Assembly (NCBI GenBank): GCA_963764565.1
Contig: CAVXTD010000005.1
Location: 51,985 to 115,984, forward strand
DNA from: DATBLE01 sp963764565
GTDB taxonomy: Bacteria; Actinomycetota; Thermoleophilia; Gaiellales; Gaiellaceae
DNA length: 64,000 nt
Direction of reading: 5' to 3'
Shown: piece by piece, positions 45,033-53,626 of the stretch
How positions within the stretch are numbered: position 1 is the stretch's first letter
Layout of the letters: each line of letters starts with the position of its first letter
Position numbers and translations under genes: made by a program
Notes under the pieces: model-generated
What the model saw: the letters and a program-made list of their open reading frames with translations, nothing else
What the model was told of the DNA's origin: nothing
Database searches by the model: none

Positions 45033-46087
45033 CCGCCGACGGTCACCGGGACGCGCTGGACGCTGTTGTTGACGTAGCCGCCGACGTTCCAATCGGCCTC
45101 GTCCGGCTGGACGTTGCCGGCCTCGTCCCGCGCGCGGCAGCATAGGACATGCGCGCCGGACGTTGCGTTCCACTCGTAGCGCCAGCCGCGCCACGCCCAC
45201 GGGAGGGTCGGGGCTCGTCGAGCTCGGCTTCGTCCCAGTTCGCGCCGCCGTCGGTCGAAAGTTGAACGGCGGCGACCGGCGCGAGGCCCGACCACGCGCG
45301 GCCCTCGATCGTGTACGGGCCGGGCGCGCATCGTACGTTCGCGCGTCGGGAAGTCGGGTAGGCCGGGCGGCACCATCAGCGCACGCGGCGCGATCCGGCT
45401 GAGCGCCGTGCCCGGGTCGCTCCGGTCACGGCTGAAGCGGTACGCGTGCGCCTGCTGGTGGCCCTCGAACGGTCGGTCGACGAGCGTGATCCGCGTCAGC
45501 CACTTGACGCTCGCCATCCCGTACCAGCCCGGGACGACGAGCCGAAGCGGGAAGCCGTGCTGGGGCAGAAGCGGGGCGCCGTTCATCTCGTAGGCGAGAA
45601 GGACGTCCTCGCGGAGCGCCTCCTCGAGGGGGAGGCTGCGCTCGAAGTCCTGCGTCTCGCCGGCCTCTACCCCGCGGTCGAGCCCGGTGAAGACGACCTC
45701 GACGGCGTCGTCGAGCGGCCCGGCCTCGGCGAGGAGCGGCGCGAGCGGGGTCCCGCGCCACGCGGCGGTGCCGACCGCCTCGTTCAGCCAGGGCTGGCTG
45801 AGCGGTCGCGGAGCGGGGAGGAGCGCGCGGCCGTTGCCGGCGCACTCCATCGTCACCTCGAGCTCGAGGGCGGGGCGGGCGCGGAGGTCGCCGAGCGAAA
45901 AGGCGAGCGGCCGGGCGACGTGGCCGCCGACGGTGAGCTCGAACCGGCCGGCGTCGACAGCGGGAATGTCGTAGTGCGTGAGCAGGTAGTGCAACCCGGC
46001 CGGGGTGACCGGGTACCGGAGCGCCTCGAGCGGCATCCCGTGGTTTCGCGCGGCAAGTTGGAGCTCGACCTGGCTGAAGGGCTCCAC
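45029..46087 (-). CDS. Sulfite oxidase-family molybdopterin oxidoreductase (two compensating frame slips)
   Basis: 352 codons. Mo-cofactor domain: FELTVGGHVARPLAFSLGDLRA, the Mo-ligand Cys in VTMECAGNGRALL, AWRGTPLAPLL, FERSLPLEEAL, AYEMNGAPLLPQHGFPLRLVVPGWYGMASVKWLTRI. The C-terminal Ig-like dimerisation domain (YRWEW-type end WRGWRYEWNATSGAHVLCCRARDEAGNVQ) is reached after a 130-bp stretch near 45200-45340 in a shifted frame. In that stretch the family sequence (AVQLSTDGGANWDEAEL) is read in another frame. No signal peptide is visible, so it is probably cytoplasmic. Confidence 0.85.
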   Translation of the reverse strand: MEPFSQVELQLAARNHGMPLEALRYPVTPAGLHYLLTHYDIPAVDAGRFELTVGGHVARPLAFSLGDLRARPALELEVTMECAGNGRALLPAPRPLSQPWLNEAVGTAAWRGTPLAPLLAEAGPLDDAVEVVFTGLDRGVEAGETQDFERSLPLEEALREDVLLAYEMNGAPLLPQHGFPLRLVVPGWYGMASVKWLTRITLVDRPFEGHQQAHAYRFSRDRSDPGTALSRIAPRALMVPPGLPDFPTRERTMRARPVHDRGPRVVGPRAGRRRSTFDRRRRELGRSRARRAPTLPWAWRGWRYEWNATSGAHVLCCRARDEAGNVQPDEADWNVGGYVNNSVQRVPVTVGG

Positions 46088-46116
46088 GGGGTCGGACGCT
46101 ACACTGTCGAGCGCTC

Positions 46117-46192
46117 GGGGCTATAGCTCAGTTGGGAGAGCGCCTGGATCGCACCCAGGAGGTCGCCGGTTCGAGTCCGGCTAGCTCCACCA
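46117..46192 (+). tRNA. tRNA-Ala (anticodon CGC)
   Basis: A 73-nt cloverleaf plus encoded CCA. Acceptor GGGGCTA/TAGCTCC, D arm GCTC..GAGC, anticodon stem CCTGG/CCAGG with loop ATCGCAC (anticodon CGC), T arm with GGTTCGAGTCC. It reads GCG codons. The 3' half is overlapped by the antisense reading frame of a recombinase remnant, marking it as an integration site. Confidence 0.93.
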
Positions 46193-46750
46193 AAGCCTGT
46201 TTACTTAAACCATGAGGTCCCTTGACGGGGCCTCTTGGTCTTTCTGAGCCCTTGTGGTGGTGGACGAGGCCGTCAGCGCTGCTGCCGATGGCTTGGAAGA
46301 GGAGTTGGAAGGGTGGTCGAAGCTCGGCCGCGATCTCGCCAGTGTCCGAGACGAGGATGCGCACAAAGAGCGCCTGGTTCATCTGGCGCTTGAGCTGCGG
46401 GCCCGCTGCTTCATATGCGCGATCGAGGTTGGCGACGAAGGCGAGGGCCGCTTTAAGGTTCTGTTCGACGACGTCGAAGCGGAGTTCAAGGGTGGCGAGC
46501 CGCTCTTCGATGTGGTCGAGTTCTCGGCTGATGCGTTCCTGTTCGATCTTGAGTAGGTCGAGTGGGATCGCGTTGGCGTAGTGGGCCTCGAGGAGCTTGG
46601 CTCGTTCATCGAGGGCGCGGCGTTGCCTGTTGACGAGCTGCTGTCGTTCGACTCCGGCGTTCTCGCGGAGCTCGGTGATCTGTTCGAGGATGACCTGCTC
46701 GGTCTGGAGCTTGAGGTCTTCGCCCAGTTCGATGTCCTGCGTCCGCGTAC
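46128..46750 (-). pseudogene. C-terminal remnant of a large serine recombinase, running into tRNA-Ala
   Basis: An open frame without a start codon encodes the coiled-coil C-terminal region of large serine recombinases. It reads TEQVILEQITELRENAGVERQQLV, then LLEAHYANAIPLDLLKIEQERISREL, LDRAYEAAGPQLKRQMNQALF and VRILVSDTGEIAAELRPPFQLLF. It ends in GLEPATSWVRSRRSPN, which is simply tRNA sequence translated. The catalytic resolvase domain and zinc ribbon are missing. The frame has a stop just upstream, at the junction near 46745. This is the scar of an element integrated at the tRNA 3' end. Confidence 0.75.
46214..46246 (+). terminator. Terminator after tRNA-Ala
   Basis: GAGGTCCC, loop TTGAC, GGGGCCTC (one G-T pair), followed by TTGGTCTTT. 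Ends the tRNA transcript 22 bp downstream. Confidence 0.6.
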
Positions 46751-46830
46751 TTGATCGTTACGGTCGCTGCGTCCTTCTCGTCAATTGTCCGTCCGGTCAG
46801 ATCACTGACGAAGATCGTCTTGCGGGCCAC
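46738..46830 (-). pseudogene. Truncated N-terminus of a small Lsr2-like/DNA-associated protein
   Basis: GTG 46830 follows AGGAAGGAG. It reads MARKTIFVSDLTGRTIDEKD, then AATVTIKYADA, and then coding similarity stops at the junction with the recombinase remnant. The opening resembles small actinobacterial proteins of the type 'R-T-I-x-V-x-D-x-x-G-K', which normally continue to about 60-100 residues. The good ribosome-binding site suggests a once-active gene truncated by deletion. Confidence 0.45.
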
Positions 46831-46922
46831 TCCATCTCCTTCCTCAGTTTCAATCGAATGCTGACCAACTTGGCGACCCTCAAGGATAAGGCATGACGTG
46901 CGAGATCAACTGGGGCTGACAC

Positions 46923-47558
46923 TTACCAGGGGCTCTTACCCGTGAGCTTCTTCGCCCCATTGGCGATCGAAGCATCGACCTTCTGACTGAGCTGTTCGAC
47001 AAACGATCGCCAATCAGTCGCGTTCTTCTTCCGGAACTTGTCGGGCGCCTTCCCAGTGTGGACGATCTGACCGCGCTCCTCGACGAGCTTGTCGAGCTTC
47101 TTCTGATCGGTCGCTGAGACTCCCACAAACGGCTCGACGCCAACGCGTTCGAATAGTCCGCCCACGGCCTTGGCATTCGCACTGAGGATGCCGAAGTCTC
47201 GTTCCTTGTCTGGTTCTCCCTTCGCTCTTGCACGAACCATCCGAACCCACAGTTCGCGCCAACCGGGATGAACCGTCAAGTCCCATGCTGTCGGCTTCGG
47301 CTGAGCGTTCATGATCCAGTCGCGGACCGTCTCCGGCACGGAGCTTTCGGCGACCTCTCTGGCGAGGAACTCTGTGACCTCGACCGCAACTTCTTCGACG
47401 TAGTTCTCCCAGACTGCATACGACAGAGCCACGGACGCGACGAAGAGCGACTGTTCTTCCTTGGTCGGCTTCCCGACTCCGCTCTTCGCGAAGCTCAGGA
47501 CGTCGTCAACAGCTCCGAGCCCCGACTGCAGATCGGCTATCGCGCTGCTCTCGGCCAC
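46923..47558 (-). CDS. HEPN-domain protein, probable RNase of the RiboL-PSP-HEPN type
   Basis: 211 residues from GTG 47558. All-helical. The N-terminal part has SLFVASVALSYAVWENYVEEVAVEVTEFLAREV. The C-terminal part contains LDKLVEERGQIVHTGKAPDKF, where R-GQIV-H is the Rx4H signature of HEPN ribonucleases. WRSFVEQLSQKVDASIANGAKKL follows. Codon use is less biased than in core genes. HEPN proteins of this group often act in defence or as toxins (family knowledge). No nucleotidyltransferase antitoxin is adjacent. It belongs to the tRNA-linked accessory segment. Confidence 0.65.
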   Translation of the reverse strand: MAESSAIADLQSGLGAVDDVLSFAKSGVGKPTKEEQSLFVASVALSYAVWENYVEEVAVEVTEFLAREVAESSVPETVRDWIMNAQPKPTAWDLTVHPGWRELWVRMVRARAKGEPDKERDFGILSANAKAVGGLFERVGVEPFVGVSATDQKKLDKLVEERGQIVHTGKAPDKFRKKNATDWRSFVEQLSQKVDASIANGAKKLTGKSPW

Positions 47559-47860
47559 TGGCGACGAATCCTACGCCGCGGGCGCCTTCGTCGCTGGACA
47601 CTTGCTGATCCCGCATATTGCTCTGTGCAGGCCATTCGTGAGACAGTGGAAGAGGTTAGGGCCTGGTTGGACTAAAGCGCCAGCAGCTCGAGAAGGGGAG
47701 TCGAAAGGTTCAAAAGCTGTCCGGTTAGGTCCATTGGCCTGTTGCAGAACTCACAACGATTTCCCTGCAAATCAAGCAGGACTGATAGCCCGCTCGCTAG
47801 TCCGGTCGCTCGGCAAACAAACCGGCCTTACTTAAACCCCTTTGCTCTTCGAATCGGTCC
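47559..47860. other. Intergenic region holding the left 33-bp repeat
   Basis: No supported gene. A short plus-strand open stretch ending AIRETVEEVRAWLD (stop near 47675) has a protein-like look but is mostly antisense to the HEPN gene. Left copy of the direct repeat lies at 47702-47734. TTACTTAAACC at 47828 also occurs just after tRNA-Ala (46201). Confidence 0.5.
47702..47734. repeat. Perfect 33-bp direct repeat, left copy
   Basis: Begins CGAAAGGTTCAAAAGC and ends GGTTAGGTCCAT. The same 33 bases recur at 50385-50417 in the same orientation. The segment between carries the FTR1 locus. The GGTTCAAA...TGTCCGG part looks like a tRNA T-arm/acceptor end, as in attachment sites. Confidence 0.85.
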
Positions 47861-48873
47861 TTATCTAGCGTTCGTGCTATGTAGAGCGACCGCGGCGGGG
47901 GGTGGCTGGTGCGCTCGCCGAGCAGGCGTCTGGCCGTGCCTTCGAGGTCGTTTGACGCGAAGGTATTCGGAGACGAGGTAGGAGCCGAGGACGGCGACGA
48001 CGGCAAGAGCTTGAGCGGCAAGCGTCTCGACGGTCGGGAAGAGCGCGAACCAGGTTCCGACCCAGCCGGGAATCACGAAAGGCAGGTCGTGGGTCGGGAG
48101 CCAGCCGGCAAGCTGGAGCTCCTGGGCGCTCTCGCCGACCATGACCACCAGGACGAAGCCGAGCATGACACCCGTCCAGACCAGCATCCGTTTGTACGGC
48201 AGCTGGGCGTTGATGGCGAAGGTGGCGATTCCGACCGCGACGGTGAGCAGCAGGCCCAGCCCGACCCCCGCAAGGACGACCCCCGCGCCAGCGCGCAGGC
48301 GCAGGCTCTGCAGGAAGAGTACGACCTCGAAGCCCTCCCGGTAGACGGCGGTGAAGCCGAGCAGGGCGAAGCCGAGCACCACCTGCCGGCCGGCGTCGAA
48401 GCCGCTCGAGCAGCCGCCGGCGGCGGCTTGGTGTGGTGGGCGATCCAACCCGTCCAGTAGACGCGGTGGAAGAACCAGTTCATGACTACCAGCAGGACGA
48501 CCACGGCGAGCAGCCCGGTCGCCGCCTGCGCGTCGAGGCCCGGGCCGCCGAGCGCGCCGATCACCCAGACCGCGGCGAACCAGGTGACGAGCGTCGCGCC
48601 AGAGCCGCCGCTCCGGCCCCGGGCCACCGGCCGCCGGAAGGAGGCATGGCCACCCTTGAGCGAAGCGATGATCGCAGCTAGGACGAGGATCGCCTCGAGC
48701 CCCTCGCGAAAAACGAGCACCGCAGAGTCGAACGCCGCAGACGATCCGGTGGGCACACCCTCGGCCGACGGATCGGAAAGCCCGTGGATCGTGATCAAGA
48801 TCCCGACCGCGAACGCAGCTGCTCCCACGAGCACCGCAACTGTCACGCCGACAGGCGTGCGCACCGCTCTCAC
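47861..48873 (-). CDS. FTR1-family high-affinity iron permease (one frame slip)
   Basis: Start GTG 48873. Seven-helix membrane protein with both iron-translocating glutamate motifs: VLVFREGLEAILVLAAII and AVYREGFEVVLFLQSL. Other segments are VLLVVMNWFFHRVYWTGW, GVMLGFVLVVMVGESAQELQLAGWLP and PGWVGTWFALFPTVETLAAQALAVVAVLGSYLVSEYL. A base is missing near 48410 between the two halves. It imports Fe3+ (family knowledge), probably with a periplasmic oxidase or binding protein. The preceding gene encodes a secreted metal-site-rich protein. The whole locus lies between 33-bp direct repeats. Confidence 0.88.
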
Positions 48874-48991
48874 CGACCTCTGCCTCCTTGTGTAAGGGGC
48901 ACCTTACAGATGCTGGCTGGGTAGCCTTTACAAAGATGGGCGGCGGCTGTGAAGCACTCTGTCCGTCAGCCGACCGGGGATTCGACGAGGC

Positions 48992-49024
48992 CCCGGTGGC
49001 CGACGTCTTGTGCCGGCCACCGGG
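48992..49024 (-). promoter_or_regulatory. 11-bp inverted repeat between the secreted protein and FTR1
   Basis: CCCGGTGGCCG and CGGCCACCGGG separated by 11 bases, just after the probable end of the upstream gene and about 120 bp before the FTR1 GTG. Could be a partial terminator or an RNA-stabilising stem setting the ratio of the two products. Confidence 0.5.
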
Positions 49025-49041
49025 ATCGTGTCGACTTTTCG

Positions 49042-49507
49042 CTAGCCCATAGTCATCGGCCTCCGGCACGGTAACCCTGATCGTTGCCTGAACCGGCTTT
49101 CCCTTCCATGTCCACTGGCCGTGGTCGTCGGCGTTCAGCGTCACCCGGATTGTGTGCTTTCCGGGTTTGAGCAGCACGTTCGTCCCAGGGGCCGACGACC
49201 AGGACTGCGGGGTCGGCGGCGCCGTCGAGAGCATGTAAACGTGGCCGTGGCCCTCGCCCTGGACGGCCGTGCCCTTGCCGTGGACGGGCGCCATGTGCTC
49301 GGGCGCCCAGCGGTACCCGGCGGTGACGACGTGCAGGAGCACCCCATTGGGCGCCTGGCGCACGGCCATCTTGATGCCGATCGGCTTCTTCGACGGATGC
49401 GTGTCGTGGATCGCGTGGTGGGTGACGGCCGAGGCGGCCCCGACTGCCGCGAGCGCGCAACAGGCGATCGCGGTCGGGATGAGCGTGCGGCAGAGCAAAC
49501 GACTCAT
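49042..49507 (-). CDS. Secreted histidine-rich protein linked to the iron permease
   Basis: ATG 49507 gives a signal peptide (MSRLLCRTLIPTAIACCALAAVGAASA). The mature domain of about 120 residues has AVRQAPNGVLLHVVTAGYRWAPEHM, the His-rich GEGHGHVYML, and PGKHTIRVTLNADDHGQWTW. This matches secreted proteins with a GHxHxY motif and a 'PGxHxxRVTLNADDH' strand commonly found near metal-transport genes. Likely an extracytoplasmic beta-sandwich that binds metal. The frame does not close; the TAG at 49042-49044 is one base out of frame, so I take it as the natural stop. Confidence 0.6.
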
Positions 49508-49609
49508 GTGTAACTCCTCTGCATTCGGAATTGAGGGAACGGGACGATGCCCAGCGCCGGGGCGTGCTCAGATGCGCCGAGGCTCGGCCCGTTCAGAACA
49601 CTGCTTCGG

Positions 49610-50239
49610 TCAGGTCTGCGCGAACGCGTGCAGGCGCCACGCTCGACCCGTCCGCTCAGAGGAGTGGAGAGGACCTGGCGTCGGATAGCCGAGCGCCAGG
49701 ACTCCCGGCCGAAGCGTCCGCACCGTCGCGGGCTGCAGATGAACGAGGCTCCGGCGGGAAGCGACAGAGTGGCGAACGAGCACCGAGGCGACGCCTCTCG
49801 CCGCTCGCAGGATGAAACGGCCCGCAAGATACGCAAGGAGCGCGACCGGCAACTGCAGCGCAACCCCGACGGCAAATGTCGCTTCCGCCACCGCGCTCCA
49901 CGGAAGCGCTCCTTCGTGGATCAGCCGCTCGAGGTACTCCTGCAAGCAGAAGATCGCCGGGCCGAGAGCGGCGAACATCCAAAGCGACGGAGGAAGAGTG
50001 CCGGATACCCCGCGCACCAGCGCCCGCACCTGGCCGGCGAATGCGAACACGACCGCCACCATGCAGAGCGCAACCCCGAACGGGAGATAGACCATGTACC
50101 CGTGACCGGTCGACGCCAACACCTGGCTCCGCTGCGCGCTGCTCGGAACAACCAACCGATACGCGAGCCAATGGGCGGCCTGAGAACCCATCAACGACAG
50201 CGGTGCGGCCAGCGACCAGGCAAGAACATTCCGACGCAT
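49610..50239 (-). CDS. Multi-pass membrane protein of unknown function
   Basis: 209 residues. Four or five hydrophobic helices: LAWSLAAPLSLMGSQAAHWLAY, MVYLPFGVALCMVAVVFAFAG, LWMFAALGPAIFCLQEYLERLIHEG, ATFAVGVALQLPVALLAYLAG. The His/Glu pair in QEYLERLIHEG could touch metal. The C-terminal 50 residues are basic and cytoplasmic. Same strand as, and upstream of, the iron genes, so probably their operon partner. No family assigned. Confidence 0.6.
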   Translation of the reverse strand: MRRNVLAWSLAAPLSLMGSQAAHWLAYRLVVPSSAQRSQVLASTGHGYMVYLPFGVALCMVAVVFAFAGQVRALVRGVSGTLPPSLWMFAALGPAIFCLQEYLERLIHEGALPWSAVAEATFAVGVALQLPVALLAYLAGRFILRAARGVASVLVRHSVASRRSLVHLQPATVRTLRPGVLALGYPTPGPLHSSERTGRAWRLHAFAQT

Positions 50240-50550
50240 CGCCAGATCGTAGACGACCCAAAGGCAGCTTCTGCTCAGGCGATTCCCGGCGTCAGACCTA
50301 CCGATCCTTGCCTTGCGCCTCGGAGCGAACCGTGAGACGCTGATACTGGCTTAGCCGACCGCGATCAGCCTCCTTGAGGCCTGACGAAAGGTTCAAAAGC
50401 TGTCCGGTTAGGTCCATACCCCTGATTTACAGGGGAAGTCAGGACAACCAAGGTGGCAGGTACGAACCCTGGCCCCTGTGAGTGATCCTGGTTCGTCGGC
50501 TCCCATCGCCTTGCTAAGCGGTTTCCGGCCTAAGCACGGTCACCGCTCCC
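50240..50550. other. Intergenic region holding the right 33-bp repeat
   Basis: About 310 bp with no supported gene. After the repeat (50385-50417) lie a CCCCTGATTTACAGGGG hairpin and GGTACGAACCCTGG, which superficially resemble tRNA arms. Arm order and loop bases do not fit a tRNA. Likely an att-type or mobile-element boundary. Confidence 0.5.
50385..50417. repeat. Perfect 33-bp direct repeat, right copy
   Basis: Identical to 47702-47734. It closes a 2.65-kb interval containing FTR1, the secreted His-rich protein and the membrane protein. Confidence 0.85.
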
Positions 50551-51201
50551 TTATGGCTGGCGTTTCCGCGCGTAATCGCCGAGGCCGTTTGCGAGCAACG
50601 TCAGGGCAGCCTCGCCCCGGCGCCGGAGGTCGCGGCTCAGGCGGCGGCGGTCGACACGGTCGTTCGCAATGCGTTTGCGGGTGTAGGTGATGAGGGCGCG
50701 ATGGACGCCGATCAGCGCGCTGGCAGTCACGGCCGGCCGGAGGTCACCGGCCGCCGCTCGTGTCTCGGCGGCAATCAGGTCGGTGAGCGCGTCGGTGTAG
50801 CGGCCGAAGATCTGCTGCTCCCGTGCGAGCAGTGCGGGGCTCATTGCGATCATGCGTGACACGGCGAGCAGCTGTTCGGCTTCCTCGGCGTCGGCGGTGA
50901 AGAGGCCGCGTGGTTGGAGGACCAAACGCCCGAACGCGGCGAGGACTGTCTCGCCGGAGGGGCGCTCGCGGATTGTCCGCAGCAGTTCGTTCTCGAACTC
51001 CTCGAGACCGCTGTAGATGAGGTCTTCCTTGGTTGGGAAGTAGTTGAAGACTGTGGCCAGCGAGACGTCGGCGGCGCGGGCGATCTCGGCGACGCTGACC
51101 TCCTCGAAGCCTCGCTCGCTGAACAGGCGCCTCGCCGTGTCGGCGAGGAGCTGCCGCGTCTGCTGCTTCTTGCGCTCACGTAGGCCGACGTCGGTCGCCA
51201 C
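50551..51201 (-). CDS. TetR-family transcriptional regulator
   Basis: 216 residues from GTG 51201. N-terminal helix-turn-helix: RKKQQTRQLLADTARRLFSERGFEEVSVAEIARAADVSLATVFNYFPTKEDLIYSG. The C-terminal ligand domain is variable. Divergent from the oxidoreductase/ABC operon, across an AT-rich gap with a palindrome, so it probably represses that operon and itself. The ligand is unknown. Confidence 0.9.
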   Translation of the reverse strand: MATDVGLRERKKQQTRQLLADTARRLFSERGFEEVSVAEIARAADVSLATVFNYFPTKEDLIYSGLEEFENELLRTIRERPSGETVLAAFGRLVLQPRGLFTADAEEAEQLLAVSRMIAMSPALLAREQQIFGRYTDALTDLIAAETRAAAGDLRPAVTASALIGVHRALITYTRKRIANDRVDRRRLSRDLRRRGEAALTLLANGLGDYARKRQP

Positions 51202-51251
51202 ATGTCCAAGCGTAGCACTAGATGAAGAGCAACAATAAAGTTTGACTTGCT

Positions 51252-51261
51252 ATAATATTAT
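51252..51261. promoter_or_regulatory. AT-rich palindrome in the TetR divergent promoter
   Basis: ATAATATTAT, a perfect 10-bp palindrome within the only AT-rich patch of the gap (TTGACTTGCTATAATATTATTCG), which also contains -10-like TATAAT. Suitable as promoter/operator for the divergent genes. Confidence 0.45.
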
Positions 51262-51381
51262 TCGAGCGATGGGAATGATCCCTCGGCTTGGTGTCGACAA
51301 GGCTTGCTCCAACGCGAGCCGGACCACGACATGAAGGATGGCCGGCCCTGCTCAAGCGTCGGGGCAGCAGGCCGAGCCGCC

Positions 51382-51831
51382 ATGCCCGCCGGCAGGATGA
51401 CTCGTCGCTACATCCCTCCCCCGTGGGCGCAGCGGCAGATCGCGAACCGACTGGTCCCGCTCTTCCGCAAGGACATCGTCAGCAAGCTGTCGGTCCGCGG
51501 TCATAAGAGCGGACGCTGGCGAACGGTTCCGGTCGCTGTCCTCGACGTGGGCGGCGAGCGTTACCTCGTCTCCTATCGCGGGGTGAGCGACTGGGCTCGG
51601 AACCTCGCCTCCGCTCGGAGAGGACGGCTGATGACCCGAGACGGGCTGGAGGAGATCTCGGTCGAGGAAGTCCCCGTCGCAAAGCGGCCGCAGCTTCTGG
51701 CCGCCTACGAGCGCCAGTTCGGGAAGATGCCGACCGTCACAGCTGTGCTGCGGGCCCTACCCGACCCGGCAGACCACCCGATCTTCTGCATCACCACGAC
51801 CGGCCCCCAGCCAAGCGTCTCTTCGGGCTAG
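51382..51831 (+). CDS. Deazaflavin (F420)-dependent nitroreductase-family protein
   Basis: About 149 residues from ATG 51382 (51397 also possible). PWAQRQIANRLVPLFRKDIVSKLSVRGHKSGRWRTVPVAVLDVGGERYLVSYRGVSDWARNLASARRG is the characteristic Ddn-like split-barrel: the GxKSG loop and 'SDWxxNL' bind F420. Reduces quinones or nitro compounds in mycobacterial relatives (family knowledge). It precedes a second F420-type enzyme by 2 bp. Confidence 0.85.
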   Translation: MPAGRMTRRYIPPPWAQRQIANRLVPLFRKDIVSKLSVRGHKSGRWRTVPVAVLDVGGERYLVSYRGVSDWARNLASARRGRLMTRDGLEEISVEEVPVAKRPQLLAAYERQFGKMPTVTAVLRALPDPADHPIFCITTTGPQPSVSSG

Positions 51832-51833
51832 AA

Positions 51834-52712
51834 GTGGAGGTCAGTCTCAGCATCACCAACTACTCGTGGAGCGAGTCGCTACAGTCGCGGCTCGCCGAGC
51901 TGGCCGCTGTTGTCGACGACTCGACGATCGACACCCTCTGGGTCTCCGATCACCTGCTCCAGGCTGACCCGACCAGCAGCCTCGAGGCCGAGATGCTCGA
52001 GGCCTACACGACCCTCAGCTTCCTCGCCGCCCATACCAGCCGGGTGCGGCTAGGGGCGATGGTCAGTGCCGTCACCTATCGTGCGCCGAGTCTGCTGATC
52101 AAGGCGGTGACGACGCTCGATGTGCTCTCAGGGGGTCGTGCCTGGCTCGGAATCGGCGCCGGCTACCAGGAAGAGGAGGCACGAGCGATGGGCCTGCCTC
52201 TTCCGGAGACGGCTGTGCGTTACGAAGAGCTCGAAGACACGCTCGCACTGGCACTGCAGATGTGGCGTGGCGACGGCAGCCCGTTTGTTGGCCACCGTCA
52301 CCGGCTCGAGCAGCCGATCCTGAGTCCGCCGGCGACGACAAAACCCCATCCGCCGATCCTGATCGGCGGCATGGGAGAGCGAAAGACGCTGCGGTTGGTC
52401 GCCCAGTATGGCGATGCCTGCAACCTCTTCGATATCCCCGACGGCGGCGAAACGATCAAGCACAAGCTCGCCGTTCTCGCTGATCACTGCCGGGAGCTAG
52501 GAAGGCCCTACGCCGCGATCGCCAAGACGGTCAGTACGCGCCTCAACCGCGACGAGCCGTCGAGATCGTTTGTCGCGCGCTGCCGTGCACTTGCTGCATT
52601 GGGGATCGAGCATGCCGTCGTAATCACCGACCACGCCTGGGCCGACGCCGACCTGAAAACACTCACCGCAGCTGCCGCCGCGCTCGCCGACCTCGAGCCG
52701 GGCCAGCTGTAG
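51834..52712 (+). CDS. LLM-class F420-dependent oxidoreductase
   Basis: 292 residues from GTG 51834. Luciferase-like TIM barrel: LAELAAVVDDSTIDTLWVSDHLLQ, RVRLGAMVSAVTYRAPSLLIKAVTTLDVLSGGRAWLGIGAGYQEEEARAMGLP, RYEELEDTLALALQMWRGDG, HPPILIGGMGERKTLRLVAQYGDACNLF. The GGRAWLGIGAGY strand is diagnostic. Substrate unknown. Operon with the nitroreductase-like gene and the ABC exporter. Confidence 0.9.
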   Translation: MEVSLSITNYSWSESLQSRLAELAAVVDDSTIDTLWVSDHLLQADPTSSLEAEMLEAYTTLSFLAAHTSRVRLGAMVSAVTYRAPSLLIKAVTTLDVLSGGRAWLGIGAGYQEEEARAMGLPLPETAVRYEELEDTLALALQMWRGDGSPFVGHRHRLEQPILSPPATTKPHPPILIGGMGERKTLRLVAQYGDACNLFDIPDGGETIKHKLAVLADHCRELGRPYAAIAKTVSTRLNRDEPSRSFVARCRALAALGIEHAVVITDHAWADADLKTLTAAAAALADLEPGQL

Positions 52713-52714
52713 AC

Positions 52715-53622
<908 letters not shown>

Positions 53623-53626
<4 letters not shown>

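Noticed and set aside
47268..47675. Plus-strand open frame ending AIRETVEEVRAWLD
   Set aside because: Most of it is antisense to the HEPN gene; only the last 40 residues look protein-like and there is no start for them.
50400..50500. Possible tRNA (CCCCTGATTTACAGGGG stem-loop plus GGTACGAACCC)
   Set aside because: Arm order and loop residues do not fit on either strand (no T33 on plus, wrong arm order on minus), and no acceptor stem pairs.
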